In this document: positions 9,194-18,157 of the stretch, one piece after another
Layout of the letters: each line of letters starts with the position of its first letter
How positions within the stretch are numbered: position 1 is the first letter of the stretch
Source of the DNA: Pseudanabaena sp.
Lineage (GTDB): Bacteria; Cyanobacteriota; Cyanobacteriia; Pseudanabaenales; Pseudanabaenaceae
Assembly: GCA_003249015.1 (NCBI GenBank)
Contig: QBLS01000015.1
Span: forward strand, 1-64,000
DNA length: 64,000 nt
Reading direction: 5' to 3'
Program-made: the position numbers and the translations under genes
Notes under the pieces: model-generated
Told to the model about the DNA's origin: nothing
The model's database searches: none
The model's input: only the letters and a program-made list of their open reading frames with translations

Positions 9194-9248
9194 AGCCCAA
9201 AAGAATAACGGCGGCGCTTTGCGCCGCCGTTATTCTTTTGGGCTTTAA
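9190..9248. repeat. Perfect 28-bp-arm hairpin after ccmN
   Basis: Arms TTAAAGCCCAAAAGAATAAC + GGCGGCGC are perfectly complementary to the right half, with loop TTT. It overlaps the ccmN stop codon (9191-9193) and probably ends the ccm transcript. It belongs to the conserved-core hairpin family. Confidence 0.85.
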
Positions 9249-9621
9249 TTTGTCTAAATGTGACGGAAATCACTTGTGTTCAGGTGTCTAGGTTACACCC
9301 CAAAATAATTTTGCCAAGTAAGCTAAAGCAGCTTAAGAATTCTCATGTCTTACGGCTATCAAAGCAAGGCTTGCTTAAGAACTAATTACAGAATATGAAT
9401 GGCAGTCGCCACTCATATTCTGGAGTTATACCAAATAAATAAATGGCGTAGCTATTTATTTAAAAAACCATACTGGGTTTGGTTTTCAATTCACAAGGAT
9501 TGTATTCATACTTTTGTGGATTGGTATTAGTAAGAGTGAGACATTGATGGTCTAGGAAACAAAAAAGAATAGTTTTTAGTCATTGGCTCCGTCGGCGCAA
9601 GACAATTGGAGGAATATGAAG
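9249..9621. other. Intergenic region with hairpin repeats
   Basis: It contains two further hairpins: CAGAATATGAATGG...CCACTCATATTCTG at 9389-9422 and TAAATAAATggcgtagctATTTATTTA at 9437-9463. The latter is followed by a CCATACTGGGTTTGG tail, which also appears in altered form after the hairpin at 62752. No gene was recognised before 9622. Confidence 0.55.
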
Positions 9622-9801
9622 ATGAATAGCAATTTTAGCCTTAAATCTAGTATTGCTTTGCTTGTCCTAGGAGTAGCGATGTTTGCCTCTCCCAAGCGAC
9701 CAGTAACATCAACTTTAGTCGTATTAAGCAATTACCAACCTGCGATCGCGGCTTCTGCAGTTGGAATAATTGCCAGTGCCATCCAAGACAATCTTGTCTA
9801 A
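9622..9801 (+). CDS. Small hypothetical exported or membrane protein
   Basis: A 59-residue frame starting at ATG 9622, nine bases after TTGGAGGA (GGAGG at 9608-9612). An ATG at 9616 is also possible but too close to that site. The N-terminus (SLKSSIALLVLGVAMFASP) looks like a signal peptide or membrane anchor, followed by a hydrophobic C-terminal segment AASAVGIIASAIQ. I do not recognise a family. A strong Shine-Dalgarno sequence and a hairpin directly after the stop (9807-9839) support a real gene. Confidence 0.5.
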   Translation: MNSNFSLKSSIALLVLGVAMFASPKRPVTSTLVVLSNYQPAIAASAVGIIASAIQDNLV

Positions 9802-9806
9802 GACTA

Positions 9807-9839
9807 AGAGTTAGGCGGTACTTTGCGTCGCCTAACTCT
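9807..9839. terminator. Hairpin after the small ORF
   Basis: AGAGTTAGGCG(G)TACTTTGCGT(CG)CCTAACTCT forms a stable stem between the small ORF and the exonuclease gene. It lacks a strong U-tract. The exonuclease frame is open through it, which argues against a start codon at 9823. Confidence 0.55.
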
Positions 9840-9933
9840 AGTCGGGTTTAAGCGCAAACCCCTGTGTGACCATGACTATAAGCAGGTAGAATATTTAAAG
9901 AGAATTTTTGGCTTGGCTGGACAAGGGGCAATT

Positions 9934-11952
9934 TTGGAAAAAGGTACACTAGTCGAAGTGAAATTGCATGGCGATCGCCGCCTTGTCGTAATTGATCGTC
10001 CTGAAGGAAAGAAACATTTTCAAGCGATCGATGAGAATGGCAACAGTCACACGATTCATCCCCGTGAAATTAATTTTGTTGTTAAGGGTAGTACGGAAGG
10101 ATTTAGTTTTACTCACACGCAGATCCCCTCATTTTTGCAAAAAATTCAAAACTTTCTCGATCCCTCTAGCCTTGAAGTTGCTTGGGAAATTTTGATTGAA
10201 GACAATCAAACAACTGATCCCAATGACCTAGCAAATCTACTTTTTTCAGAAATCTCAGCAGTTACTTCCTACGCCGCCTACTGTCTACTAAGTGACGACA
10301 AAATTTATTTTAAACAAAAGGGCAATCTCTACGAACCGCGCTCAAGTTCACAAATATCAGAACTAAAACACCAAGCCGAAGCTGCTAGTCAAAAGGCTAG
10401 GTTAATTGAAGAATTTCAACAAAAGTTGACCGAAAAATTAGCTGGTGGCGAGGTGACATGGACGCTTAGCGATCGCACTCGATTGGAATGCCTAGAACTC
10501 TATGCCCTGCATGGCGATGAAACTTCGGACAAGGCGAATGCTCAAGAGCTTTTAAACTTTGCAAAACGTTCTAAAAATGAGCAAGCTGCTTTTCAACTGC
10601 TGGTTGACCTTGGCATTTGGAGTGAACATGAAAACCTAAACTTACTGCGTAGCCAGATTCCAATTCGGTTTGCCAATGAAGTACTGGCAGCGGCTCAAGC
10701 TTGTCTCTCAGAGCCGATCCCCGACAGTATGCAGGAGTTGCGCCAAGACCTTACCCACCTGCACGTTTATACCATTGACGATATTAGTACTACTGAAATT
10801 GATGATGGCTTGAGTATTGAAACCCTAGAAGATGGCAGCAAGAGGATCTGGATTCATATCGCTGATCCGACCCGTTGGGTCGAGCCTGAAAGTCCATTGG
10901 ATCGGGATGCAAGAAAGCGCGGTACGAGCGTTTATCTGCCGACTGGTGTAATTTCCATGTTCCCGATTGAGTTGGCGGCAGGACCAATGAGCTTAATTCA
11001 AGGCAAGGTTTGTCATGCTCTGTCCTTTGCGGTTGACTTGGATGAAGAGGGAGCGGTTGCTAATTATGAAATTATGGCGACCTTAGTAAAACCTAACTAT
11101 CGCCTCACCTATGAAGATGTGGAAGAAATGCTGCAACTGGGTGTCGAGGATGATCTGGAGAGACTTGCTCAGTTTGCAAGGTTGCGGAAAAAATGGCGGG
11201 TGGCTCAGGGGGCGATCGAAATTCATCTACCTGATACAACGGTCAAGGTTGATCCCAATCCCGAAACCCAAGGCAGCAGTGTCACCCTAGAACTGATGGA
11301 GGACAGCTTCTCTCGGCAACTGGTGGCGGAGATGATGATTTTGGCGGGAGAAGTTGCCGCTAAATTTGCCCAGACAAACAATATTCCCATCCCCTATCGT
11401 TATCAAGACCAACCTGAATTGCCACCCCTTGATACGTTAATGCAACTGCCTTCGGGACCAGTGCGCGAGTTCGCAATTTGTCGATGCATGACTAAAGGCT
11501 CGTTGGGGCTTTATGCTTCTCGGCACTCTGGTTTAGGGCTAGATGCTTACGCACAGGTGACTTCACCGATTCGACGCTACAGCGATTTGCTTGCCCATTG
11601 GCAAATTAAAGCTTTTTTGCGCGAGCAGGCTTTACCTTTTACTGCCGAAATGCTGACATCTATTTTGCAGGCGATCGATCCTGCAATTTGGGATGCTAAT
11701 CAGGTTGAGAAACAGTCCGTTAGATATTGGAGCTTGGAATATTTGCGCCGTCACAAGGATGTCGTCTGGGAAGCCTTGATGTTAGATTGGCTGCGTGAAA
11801 ATGAGAGGCTAGCCTTGGTTTTGATTGAAGACTTGGGCTTGAAGTTGCCGATGCGTATTAATCGACAGATTCAGGTGGGCGATAATTTGCAAATTAAAAC
11901 TGGCGAAGTCGATCCGCGTAAGGACATTATTTATTTTCAGGAAGTAGCTTAG
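9934..11952 (+). CDS. RNB-family 3'-5' exoribonuclease (RNase II/R type)
   Basis: 672 residues from TTG 9934, chosen because cyanobacterial homologues begin MEKGTLVE..., because AAGGGG lies just upstream (9923-9928) and because the longer frame (TTG 9823) begins inside a hairpin. The N-terminal OB-like domain is followed by the RNB catalytic domain with DDISTTEIDDGLS (about 282-294, metal-binding Asp residues) and TSPIRRYSDLLAHW near 543. It degrades RNA processively 3' to 5'. This is the family whose Synechocystis member was named Zam. The 3' end overlaps the convergent downstream gene by 26 bases. Confidence 0.9.
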   Translation: MEKGTLVEVKLHGDRRLVVIDRPEGKKHFQAIDENGNSHTIHPREINFVVKGSTEGFSFTHTQIPSFLQKIQNFLDPSSLEVAWEILIEDNQTTDPNDLANLLFSEISAVTSYAAYCLLSDDKIYFKQKGNLYEPRSSSQISELKHQAEAASQKARLIEEFQQKLTEKLAGGEVTWTLSDRTRLECLELYALHGDETSDKANAQELLNFAKRSKNEQAAFQLLVDLGIWSEHENLNLLRSQIPIRFANEVLAAAQACLSEPIPDSMQELRQDLTHLHVYTIDDISTTEIDDGLSIETLEDGSKRIWIHIADPTRWVEPESPLDRDARKRGTSVYLPTGVISMFPIELAAGPMSLIQGKVCHALSFAVDLDEEGAVANYEIMATLVKPNYRLTYEDVEEMLQLGVEDDLERLAQFARLRKKWRVAQGAIEIHLPDTTVKVDPNPETQGSSVTLELMEDSFSRQLVAEMMILAGEVAAKFAQTNNIPIPYRYQDQPELPPLDTLMQLPSGPVREFAICRCMTKGSLGLYASRHSGLGLDAYAQVTSPIRRYSDLLAHWQIKAFLREQALPFTAEMLTSILQAIDPAIWDANQVEKQSVRYWSLEYLRRHKDVVWEALMLDWLRENERLALVLIEDLGLKLPMRINRQIQVGDNLQIKTGEVDPRKDIIYFQEVA

Positions 11953-12661
11953 GAACTATACAGTTAGCTATCTTTAGGGCTTGATTTACCGCCGCGATCG
12001 CATCCCTAGGCAAATCATCGGGAATTTGTGGCAATCCTGAAGCGGCAAAGATTCGAGGTTGGTTTTGGCGATCGAGTATCCCCAAAAACTCAACGCGATC
12101 GCCATTAAAAGATACCCTTGGCAAAATCATTGATGGCGCTGTACGCAAACGGCTACCCAATAGCTGCCTATTCTTATAATTTGCCTTAGAGACAACTAGG
12201 ATCTCTGGTAAAGCCAAATCGGGCAGTCCTTCATCAAATTTTGGCGAGAACTCAACAATACAAACTTGGTCACGGGTTCGGGACGGAAAAATACTGAGGC
12301 TATAGATCTGTCCACGCTGACCGTCATCACGATAATTTCCCAAAAAAGTCGCAACATGAGGTTGCTTTGCACGCCATGACTGACGAAACTTAGTTAGCGA
12401 CGATGGAAAAGCAGGGGGATTACTGACTTTTGCTAAGCCTGCCAAATCCAGCCAGCTCTGGGAAATCGTGCGCGCTGAGATACTAAGGGCACTAAGTTGC
12501 TTAGGAAGTAATACTGCTAGATTTGGCTGCTTGACTGCATTTAGATTCGGTCTGGATGGATTGGGCTGAGGCAGGTTGTTAGCTTGCCCAGCAAGTTCAG
12601 ACAGACAAATTAAAAATGGGCAATAAAAGCCAATTAAAGGCTTAAATAGCAATTTATTCAT
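11927..12661 (-). CDS. Hypothetical exported protein
   Basis: 244 residues. A hydrophobic N-terminus (LLFKPLIGFYCPFLICLSELAGQA) suggests export or anchoring. The remainder contains phrases such as ATFLGNYRDDGQRGQIYSLS, VCIVEFSPKFDEGLPDL and AIAAVNQALKIANCIVP. I do not recognise a Pfam family; it looks like a cyanobacterial protein of unknown function. It converges on and slightly overlaps the exonuclease gene. Confidence 0.65.
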   Translation of the reverse strand: MNKLLFKPLIGFYCPFLICLSELAGQANNLPQPNPSRPNLNAVKQPNLAVLLPKQLSALSISARTISQSWLDLAGLAKVSNPPAFPSSLTKFRQSWRAKQPHVATFLGNYRDDGQRGQIYSLSIFPSRTRDQVCIVEFSPKFDEGLPDLALPEILVVSKANYKNRQLLGSRLRTAPSMILPRVSFNGDRVEFLGILDRQNQPRIFAASGLPQIPDDLPRDAIAAVNQALKIANCIVPKLLPENK

Positions 12662-12692
12662 GAAAATATTAATACAGCTAGCTCAATTAATC

Positions 12693-12735
12693 TAAGAAAT
12701 GATTGACGGCGCTTCGCGCCGCCAATCATTTCTTA
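12693..12735. repeat. Hairpin with CGGCGCTTCGCGCCG core
   Basis: TAAGAAATGATTG(A) / CAATCATTTCTTA arms around CGGCGCTTCGCGCCGC. It lies between two leftward genes, downstream of aspA and upstream of the hypothetical exported protein. A second imperfect hairpin AGTTGTTC...GGAACAACT at 12747-12780 directly follows the aspA stop and may terminate aspA. Confidence 0.75.
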
Positions 12736-12784
12736 TGTTTTATGAAGAAGTTGTTCTGTCTGCTACGCAGGTGGAACAACTCAC

Positions 12785-14173
12785 CTACCCATTAGGGCGA
12801 CTCATTTGGGCGAGATCGAGAACTTCCGCTAACTGCTCTTCATTCATTAAGCCCTTATCTAAAACAACTTGACGCAAAGATTTGCCAGTAGCCAAGGACT
12901 CTTTAGCAACATCCGCAGCATTGAGATAGCCAATATGGGTATTGAGCGCTGTCACTAGCGACAGACTGCCCTCTGCGTAAGCAAGACAACGATCTTCCAC
13001 TGCAATGATGCCCTGAATACACTTAATTGCCAAAGTATCGATCGCCCTTCCCAAAATCTCAATACTCTGAATCAAATCATAGGCAATCAGAGGCATCATC
13101 ACATTTAGTTCCAATTGTCCTGCTTGCGCTGCAAAGGCGATCGCCGTGTCATAGCCAATCACTTGATAGCAAACCATATTCATCATCTCGGCAATCACAG
13201 GATTATATTTCCCTGGCATGATCGATGATCCTGGTTGTACGGGAGGGAGCATGATTTCCCGCAGTCCTGTTTTGGGCCCTGAGTCCATCAAGCGTAAGTC
13301 ATTGGCGATTTTGCAACTGTCTTGGGCGAGGTTACGGATTGCGCCTGATACATTCACAAAGGGAGCCATACTTTGCATTGCTGCCATTAGGTTTGGCGCA
13401 GGTTTTAAGGCAAAGCCCGTAATTTCGCTCAGTTTCTCGGCAACGCGATCGCAATATTGGGGATGAGTATTTAAGCCAGTTCCAGAGGCACTGCCACCTA
13501 GTCCAAGGGTTTTTAGGTCTTCGGCAGCGAGGCTGATCCGTTTAATGTGATCGCTAATGATTTGGGCATAGGCTTGGAACTCATCACCAAGGCGTACAGG
13601 CACAGCATCCTGTAAATGGGTGCGTCCTGATTTGACGATATTTGCAAAGGCGATCGCTTTAATCCGTAACTGCTCATCGAGATTTGCCAACGCAGGAAAA
13701 AGCACTTTGTCTAATGCCAATAATGCGCCGATCCTAATTGCGGTGGGGATCACATCATTGGTTGATTGCCCATAGTTCACATGGTCATTGGGATTGACGT
13801 TACTGTAATTGCCCTTAACATCACCCAAAATTTCGAGGGCGCGATTGGCGAGGACTTCATTAATATTCATGTGGTGCGATGTACCAGCCCCCGCCTGATA
13901 GACATCGACCACAAACTGATCGCGCAAATTGCCGTCTAAAATTTCATCCGCCGCGCCCGCGATCGCCATGCCCATCGCCACTGGGATGCATCCAAGCTCG
14001 GCATTCACCAACGCCGTAGCTTTTTTAATTAATAGACCAGCATCAACGTAGGTGGGCAGAGGCTTGAGTCCACTGATCTTAAAATTATTGATCGCCCTAA
14101 CAGTCTGAATCCCGTAATAAACATCGTCAGGCAGGGACATCTCGCCCATGGAATCGCGTTCGGTTCTTGTCAT
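12785..14173 (-). CDS. aspA: Aspartate ammonia-lyase (aspartase/fumarase superfamily)
   Basis: 462 residues. It converts L-aspartate reversibly to fumarate and ammonium. Superfamily motifs are GAGTSHHMNINEV (96-107), NYGQSTNDVIPT (133-144), SGRTHLQDAVPV (182-193) and the mobile catalytic loop GSSIMPGKYNPVIAEMMN (315-332). The start ERDSMGEMSLPDDVYYGIQT and the SxxNPVIxE form favour aspartase over class II fumarase, though the Gly in MPGK is fumarase-like, so the substrate call is not absolute. The gene stands alone on the minus strand. Confidence 0.85.
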   Translation of the reverse strand: MTRTERDSMGEMSLPDDVYYGIQTVRAINNFKISGLKPLPTYVDAGLLIKKATALVNAELGCIPVAMGMAIAGAADEILDGNLRDQFVVDVYQAGAGTSHHMNINEVLANRALEILGDVKGNYSNVNPNDHVNYGQSTNDVIPTAIRIGALLALDKVLFPALANLDEQLRIKAIAFANIVKSGRTHLQDAVPVRLGDEFQAYAQIISDHIKRISLAAEDLKTLGLGGSASGTGLNTHPQYCDRVAEKLSEITGFALKPAPNLMAAMQSMAPFVNVSGAIRNLAQDSCKIANDLRLMDSGPKTGLREIMLPPVQPGSSIMPGKYNPVIAEMMNMVCYQVIGYDTAIAFAAQAGQLELNVMMPLIAYDLIQSIEILGRAIDTLAIKCIQGIIAVEDRCLAYAEGSLSLVTALNTHIGYLNAADVAKESLATGKSLRQVVLDKGLMNEEQLAEVLDLAQMSRPNG

Positions 14174-14191
14174 AGTTTTGGTGTTTGGCTA

Positions 14192-14219
14192 TTAGCAATT
14201 AGCTGTTAGCATTTAGCAA
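14192..14219. repeat. Heptanucleotide tandem repeat (STRR-like)
   Basis: Four consecutive 7-mers TTAGCAA, TTAGCTG, TTAGCAT, TTAGCAA just upstream of the aspA start. The same heptamer type appears at 43020-43047 (four units) and 3483-3496 (two units), typical of cyanobacterial short tandemly repeated repetitive sequences. Confidence 0.8.
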
Positions 14220-14262
14220 TTTTGAATTTTATAGGAAGTTAGATTGAGTTGGAATTGCTTGT

Positions 14263-14364
14263 AAGTAACTAGATGCAATTTAATGGAAAACCCCAAAACC
14301 TGTGGCGCACGCGCAGCGTGCGCCACAGGTTTTGGCTTTGGGTTTTAATTGTGCCTAGCTACTT
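14263..14364. repeat. MITE-like element, copy 3
   Basis: Terminal inverted repeats AAGTAACTAGATGCAATTTA / TTTTAATTGTGCCTAGCTACTTA enclose a nearly perfect hairpin (14287-14346: AAAACCCCAAAACCTGTGGC... with core GGCGCACGCGCAGCGTGCGCC). One of the best-preserved copies of the family. Confidence 0.75.
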
Positions 14365-14451
14365 ATAGCGCTTTGCAAGCAAGCGAGGTACGTAGGTTTG
14401 GTAATACCAATTGTTGTTTTTTTGTGATCGCCACGTCAAGCTTATCTAATA

Positions 14452-14497
14452 TAAAAAAGAGGGAGATGACACTTAGTGTCGTCTCCCTCTTTTTTAT
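14452..14497. terminator. Terminator of the GAF-LuxR gene
   Basis: AAAAAAGAGGGAGA(T)GACAC-TTA-GTGTC(G)TCTCCCTCTTTTTT: a 16-bp stem with A- and T-tracts on both sides. It ends at the stop codon of the leftward LuxR gene and is bidirectional in form. Confidence 0.85.
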
Positions 14498-15588
14498 AGC
14501 CAACCGTTGGTCATTGCTAGGTGTAGCGCTTGAAAACGAGTTCTAGACTTGAGTTTAGCCAAAATATTATTGATATGAAACTTGACTGTACTTTCGCTGA
14601 TGACTAATTGTTGAGCGATATCACGATCGCGTAGTCCCTGAGTTAGCAATTGCATGATTTCCAGTTCGCGCTCTGATAGGGGATTGCTATTTTTAACAAA
14701 GGGAATCGCGATCGCTATTTGTAACTCCGTGGGATGGATATCGATTTTGCCACCCAAACTGGCTATAACTAGCAGTAATTCACCAAATAGCGATCGCAAC
14801 CAATTTTGACGATGGGTTACTTGACTGCTAGCGATAATTGCTTCGAGGGATATATCGGTATCTGTATAAATAAGACGGAAGTAAGCTCCCCCCACTTGAT
14901 TTAGAATCTCTGCCGATCTCAGAAATACATAGTCGATGGTCATACTCAAGGTTCGCTCGGTTCCCACAAGGGTTAATCGATTGGAGTTCAGCATCTGTGC
15001 TAACCGATCGGATAACGAATAATCCACAGCCAAGGGTGATGGCGTTTTGCTAGAACCAATTTGCATTTGCTGCTGGTGGCTAAACGCGCTATTAATGGCG
15101 ATCGCGGCGATTGTGCAGAGGATTCGTAAAAGTTCTAAAAACTCCGCCGACATCGGACGTAGGCTAAAAGTTGCCAGCACTCCCACGACTTTGCCCTTGA
15201 TCTCTAAGGGGTAGCCCGCAAAGCCGCGAATATTATTAGCGATTGCCCAATTGCGATCACCCACCCAAGGCTCATCGGCTAAGTTATTACTCAAAAAAGA
15301 AACTCGATTTTGGGCAATTTTGCCAACTTTGTAGGCTCCCATCGGCACTTTGGCAAATTTTCCATCAAGGCGCGTATACATTCCTGACGAAGAAACCAGC
15401 TTTAGATAGTCACGATCTGGCTCTAACAACCACACCCGCACAAAGGCACAGTCACAGCGTTTTACAATTCCATCGGTCAAATGGCGAGCGATCGCCTCTG
15501 GATCAAGGCAACCCGAAAAAGTCTCGGCGATTTCTGTTCCTTGCCGCAGATTAAACAGTAACCTAGTCGGATCAATAGCCTGAGACAT
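14494..15588 (-). CDS. GAF domain LuxR-family transcriptional regulator
   Basis: 364 residues. An N-terminal GAF domain (about 15-165; CAFVRVWLLEPDRDYLKLVSS, GAYKVGKIAQNRVSFLSNN, GVLATFS) probably senses a small ligand. A linker region follows, then a C-terminal LuxR helix-turn-helix (about 298-360; LSERELEIMQLLTQGLRDRDIAQQL, ESTVKFHINNILAKL). It has no receiver domain, so control is likely by ligand binding rather than phosphotransfer. Target genes are unknown. Confidence 0.88.
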   Translation of the reverse strand: MSQAIDPTRLLFNLRQGTEIAETFSGCLDPEAIARHLTDGIVKRCDCAFVRVWLLEPDRDYLKLVSSSGMYTRLDGKFAKVPMGAYKVGKIAQNRVSFLSNNLADEPWVGDRNWAIANNIRGFAGYPLEIKGKVVGVLATFSLRPMSAEFLELLRILCTIAAIAINSAFSHQQQMQIGSSKTPSPLAVDYSLSDRLAQMLNSNRLTLVGTERTLSMTIDYVFLRSAEILNQVGGAYFRLIYTDTDISLEAIIASSQVTHRQNWLRSLFGELLLVIASLGGKIDIHPTELQIAIAIPFVKNSNPLSERELEIMQLLTQGLRDRDIAQQLVISESTVKFHINNILAKLKSRTRFQALHLAMTNGWL

Positions 15589-15619
15589 CGGCTTAGTATT
15601 TTAAATTTCTGTAAAAGAT

Positions 15620-15761
15620 GAGTGACGGTGCTTCGCGCCGCCACTCACTTTCTGAATCATAAGTTCATTGACTCGTAGATTGACCTATAGCTATGTATAT
15701 CAAGCTACGAAACACACCCTCAAAGAAAAGAAGTCTCGCATTGCGAGACTTCTTTTCTTTG
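15620..15761. terminator. Hairpins between two leftward genes
   Basis: GAGTGACGGTGCTTCGCGCCGCCACTC (15620-15646) belongs to the conserved-core family. CAAAGAAAAGAAGTCTCGCA-T-TGCGAGACTTCTTTTCTTTG (15721-15761) is a perfect 20-bp-stem hairpin that could terminate the DUF4335 transcript arriving from the right. Confidence 0.75.
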
Positions 15762-15812
15762 GATTTGCGCTTAATAAAGCGTTTTCCAACTAACAGATTG
15801 CTCTGCAATTTG

Positions 15813-16529
15813 TTAGTTAGGACTAGGATTGTCGGAGCTAGTGGATTCAGGTGAACTCTCAGGACTTGGTTCTGTAGTTGCTTCTGGTGTGACTTGGGGT
15901 GTTTCCTCGCTCTTTGGGGAGCTTTCAGGAGTAGCGGTAGGTGGCGAATTGGTGGGTAGAGGTTGTGGTTGGGTGGGTGCTGTTTGGACAGGCTTAGGAT
16001 CGGGCTTTGGCACAGGAATTAAGTACAAAGCGGCTGAAGCGATCGCTACACTGAGTACACCTGCGATCGCGGGCATGGCTTTTACCGTCATGGGTGATTG
16101 CGATCGATAATCGTCAATATGCGTGATCAACTTTAAATCGGTTAAGGTTTGGGAGTCACAACATAAACGATCTAACCCTTCCATTAGATCAAACAGTTGA
16201 ATCGTATTCAGTTTGATTTGAATATTTTGAGAGCTTGTGTATTCAGACTCGCCTAACGAAACCGACAGAATATGTAAATGTTTGCCTTCAGGCTCTAACC
16301 GAACCTGTTGATCGGGAATTGCTACAGACGTATTACTACTCAATGCTTGGGCATAAGCGCCCACTACTTTAATTAGAGATTTGAGTAAGTCTAGACCACC
16401 TGTGATCGGTTCAGGATGATGATTGAAGCGGCAGCCAAAGTTAGTCAAAATTGAGAGGACATCGCCACTGGTACTGATTCCTTCAATATTTAAAGAGCAG
16501 CTTGGTAGGTTATAACTACGTTGCATCAT
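15813..16529 (-). CDS. DUF4335 domain-containing protein
   Basis: 238 residues. The N-terminal domain (about 1-150; RSYNLPSCSLNIEGI, GGLDLLKSLIKVV, IQLFDLMEGLDRLCCD) matches my recollection of cyanobacterial DUF4335. It is followed by one membrane helix (AIAGVLSVAIASAALYLIPV, about 153-172) and an extracytoplasmic or lumenal Pro/Thr/Glu/Ser-rich tail. Its start codon overlaps the stop of the DUF3038 gene (TAATG), which indicates translational coupling. The two families are usually neighbours in cyanobacteria; function unknown. Confidence 0.82.
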   Translation of the reverse strand: MMQRSYNLPSCSLNIEGISTSGDVLSILTNFGCRFNHHPEPITGGLDLLKSLIKVVGAYAQALSSNTSVAIPDQQVRLEPEGKHLHILSVSLGESEYTSSQNIQIKLNTIQLFDLMEGLDRLCCDSQTLTDLKLITHIDDYRSQSPMTVKAMPAIAGVLSVAIASAALYLIPVPKPDPKPVQTAPTQPQPLPTNSPPTATPESSPKSEETPQVTPEATTEPSPESSPESTSSDNPSPN

Positions 16530-17116
16530 TAGTTAGTCGCTCCGTCAAACAAGCTATTCCACAAACGATATTCTCCAGCTAATCCGCTACATAACAACAA
16601 TCGCGTTAGCAAGTGCAAAGCTAACTCACGAATTTCTGTTGGTGCCAGAGGTGAAGGTGATTGCATTCGACCCACGTACAAAGATCTAAATCGCTCAAGG
16701 TAAGCTTCTAAAAAAGCTTGATTTTGCTGTAACCCCAAGGCTTCAATCTTGCCTTCAAGCATTTGCTGATGCGTACTTAGCAATAGTCTTAAGCCAGTAT
16801 CTAATTGCTTGGCGATCGTGCAAATGATCTTAACTAAAGCCTTTAGCTCATCACTAGTTAAGCTTGCCCGTTGATAATTGCGCCTCAGTGGGTTCGTGTT
16901 GCGTAACCGCCAAAAAGCAACACGACTAGGAATCGTTTTTTCTAAACCTAATTGCTCAATCAGTACAAGCATTACTTCAACTGCTTCTAAATCCAGCGCC
17001 TCGATCGCTAGAAGCAGGTGGTCAACATCCATACGGACACTGCGGGGACAACCCCGAACAAAGTCCTTAGGAAAGTGTAAATCGAGGTTTGGTGGGGCAG
17101 AAATGTTTAACTGCAT
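16529..17116 (-). CDS. DUF3038 domain-containing protein
   Basis: 195-residue, mostly helical protein with the DUF3038 signature (DVDHLLLAIEALDLEAVEVML, REIALHLL-like end). It is upstream of, and overlaps by one base, the DUF4335 gene, forming a two-gene operon. The role of the pair is not known; conservation across cyanobacteria suggests a cyanobacterium-specific function. Confidence 0.85.
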   Translation of the reverse strand: MQLNISAPPNLDLHFPKDFVRGCPRSVRMDVDHLLLAIEALDLEAVEVMLVLIEQLGLEKTIPSRVAFWRLRNTNPLRRNYQRASLTSDELKALVKIICTIAKQLDTGLRLLLSTHQQMLEGKIEALGLQQNQAFLEAYLERFRSLYVGRMQSPSPLAPTEIRELALHLLTRLLLCSGLAGEYRLWNSLFDGATN

Positions 17117-17229
17117 AATTCGCAGTGAAGTCTTACCTAATAGAGTTTATCCGATGGGATGTTTGACAAGTTAGTTGGCTTTCAGCTACAAGCCTCAAGA
17201 AACCATGCCCGTAGCTGACGGCTTTAACC

Positions 17230-17838
17230 TTAAGCTTGGCGAGAGTAGTACTCAATAACCAATAGTTCGTTCACTTGCAATGCTACCCATTCACGCTCAA
17301 CAACACCATTGACCTTACCAGTCAACTTTGCTTTGTCAAACTCTAAATGGCTAGGAATGTTAGACAATCCTGGAAATTCAAGGTTGCGTTCAACAATCTT
17401 ACGAGATTTTTCATTGTCCTTAACGCTGATGACTTCACCAGGGCGGCAACCGTAGCTAGGAATGGTGACACTCTTACCATTGATGGTGATGTGACCATGA
17501 TTGACAAGTTGACGCGCGGCTGGAATTGTCGGTGCAAACCCCATTCTAAAAACTGTGTTATCGAGACGCATCTCAAGAAGTTGCAGTAGTACTAACCCCG
17601 TAGAACCCTTAACTCTTCTAGCTCGGCGCACATAGCGCAGCATTTGAGTTTCGGTAAGTCCGTAGTTAAAACGTAGCTTTTGCTTTTCTTCAAGGCGGAC
17701 GGCATATTCAGAGCGCTTTTTGCGATCTTGACCATGTTGTCCAGGTGGATATGCGTGCTTAGGTTGCTTGCGGCTGAGACCAGGGAGTTCTCCCAGTCTT
17801 CTGACGATTCTGAGGCGCGGACCTCTATAACGGGACAT
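17230..17838 (-). CDS. rpsD: 30S ribosomal protein S4
   Basis: 202 residues, the normal bacterial length. It begins [21 protein letters not shown] and contains the S4 RNA-binding domain ([35 protein letters not shown]). S4 nucleates 30S assembly by binding 16S rRNA. The gene is monocistronic here, as in other cyanobacteria, away from the main ribosomal protein operon. Confidence 0.98.
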   Translation of the reverse strand: MSRYRGPRLRIVRRLGELPGLSRKQPKHAYPPGQHGQDRKKRSEYAVRLEEKQKLRFNYGLTETQMLRYVRRARRVKGSTGLVLLQLLEMRLDNTVFRMGFAPTIPAARQLVNHGHITINGKSVTIPSYGCRPGEVISVKDNEKSRKIVERNLEFPGLSNIPSHLEFDKAKLTGKVNGVVEREWVALQVNELLVIEYYSRQA

Positions 17839-18157
17839 AGCTCCTTCCTTATTACTGTTGAAAACTTGACAGCCTATCTAGTATATGGCAACTTTGCCAA
17901 AAATCTTGATCAAATTATGAAGCTGTCACAAAACCCAAAAGAGCGATCGCGCCGCGATCGCTCTTTTGGGTTTTGATTTGTCCTCGCTGATTCAATTTCT
18001 CCAATTTATGAGGGCGCGGCGAAGCCGCGCCCTCATAAATTGGAGAAGCTGTAGTCACTAAAACTTCAAAATTAGGATTGTAATTAAAAATACTAACTAC
18101 CAATACTATGATTAGAGGCGTAAGTAACCTAGAAAATCTAAATTTGAATTGGCAATC
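17839..18157. other. Divergent intergenic region with two hairpins
   Basis: About 320 bases between divergent rpsD and parvulin genes. Two perfect hairpins are present: CAAAACCCAAAAGAGCGATC... with core GCGATCGCGCCGCGATCGC (17929-17975) and TTCTCCAATTTATGAGGGCG... (17997-18047). Because neither gene ends here, these hairpins cannot be ordinary terminators of the flanking genes. Confidence 0.75.

Larger units (their letters stand above)
14174..14493. other. Intergenic region aspA-LuxR gene
   Basis: About 320 bases holding four tandem heptamers of TTAGCNN type (14192-14219), the MITE-like copy 3 (14263-14364) and a terminator hairpin (14452-14497). A frame at 14349-14546 crosses the element, the terminator and the end of the LuxR gene and is not credible as a gene. 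Confidence 0.6.

Noticed and set aside
9823-9933. Extended N-terminus of the RNB exonuclease from TTG 9823
   Set aside because: The start lies inside a hairpin and the extra residues are unlike the family; TTG 9934 with AAGGGG upstream matches the homologous start.
11927-11952. Overlap of two convergent genes as a misassembly sign
   Set aside because: A 26-base tail-to-tail overlap is common in compact genomes and both frames read cleanly.
14349-14546. 65-residue frame after the MITE-like element
   Set aside because: It crosses a repeat, a terminator hairpin and the 3' end of the LuxR gene.
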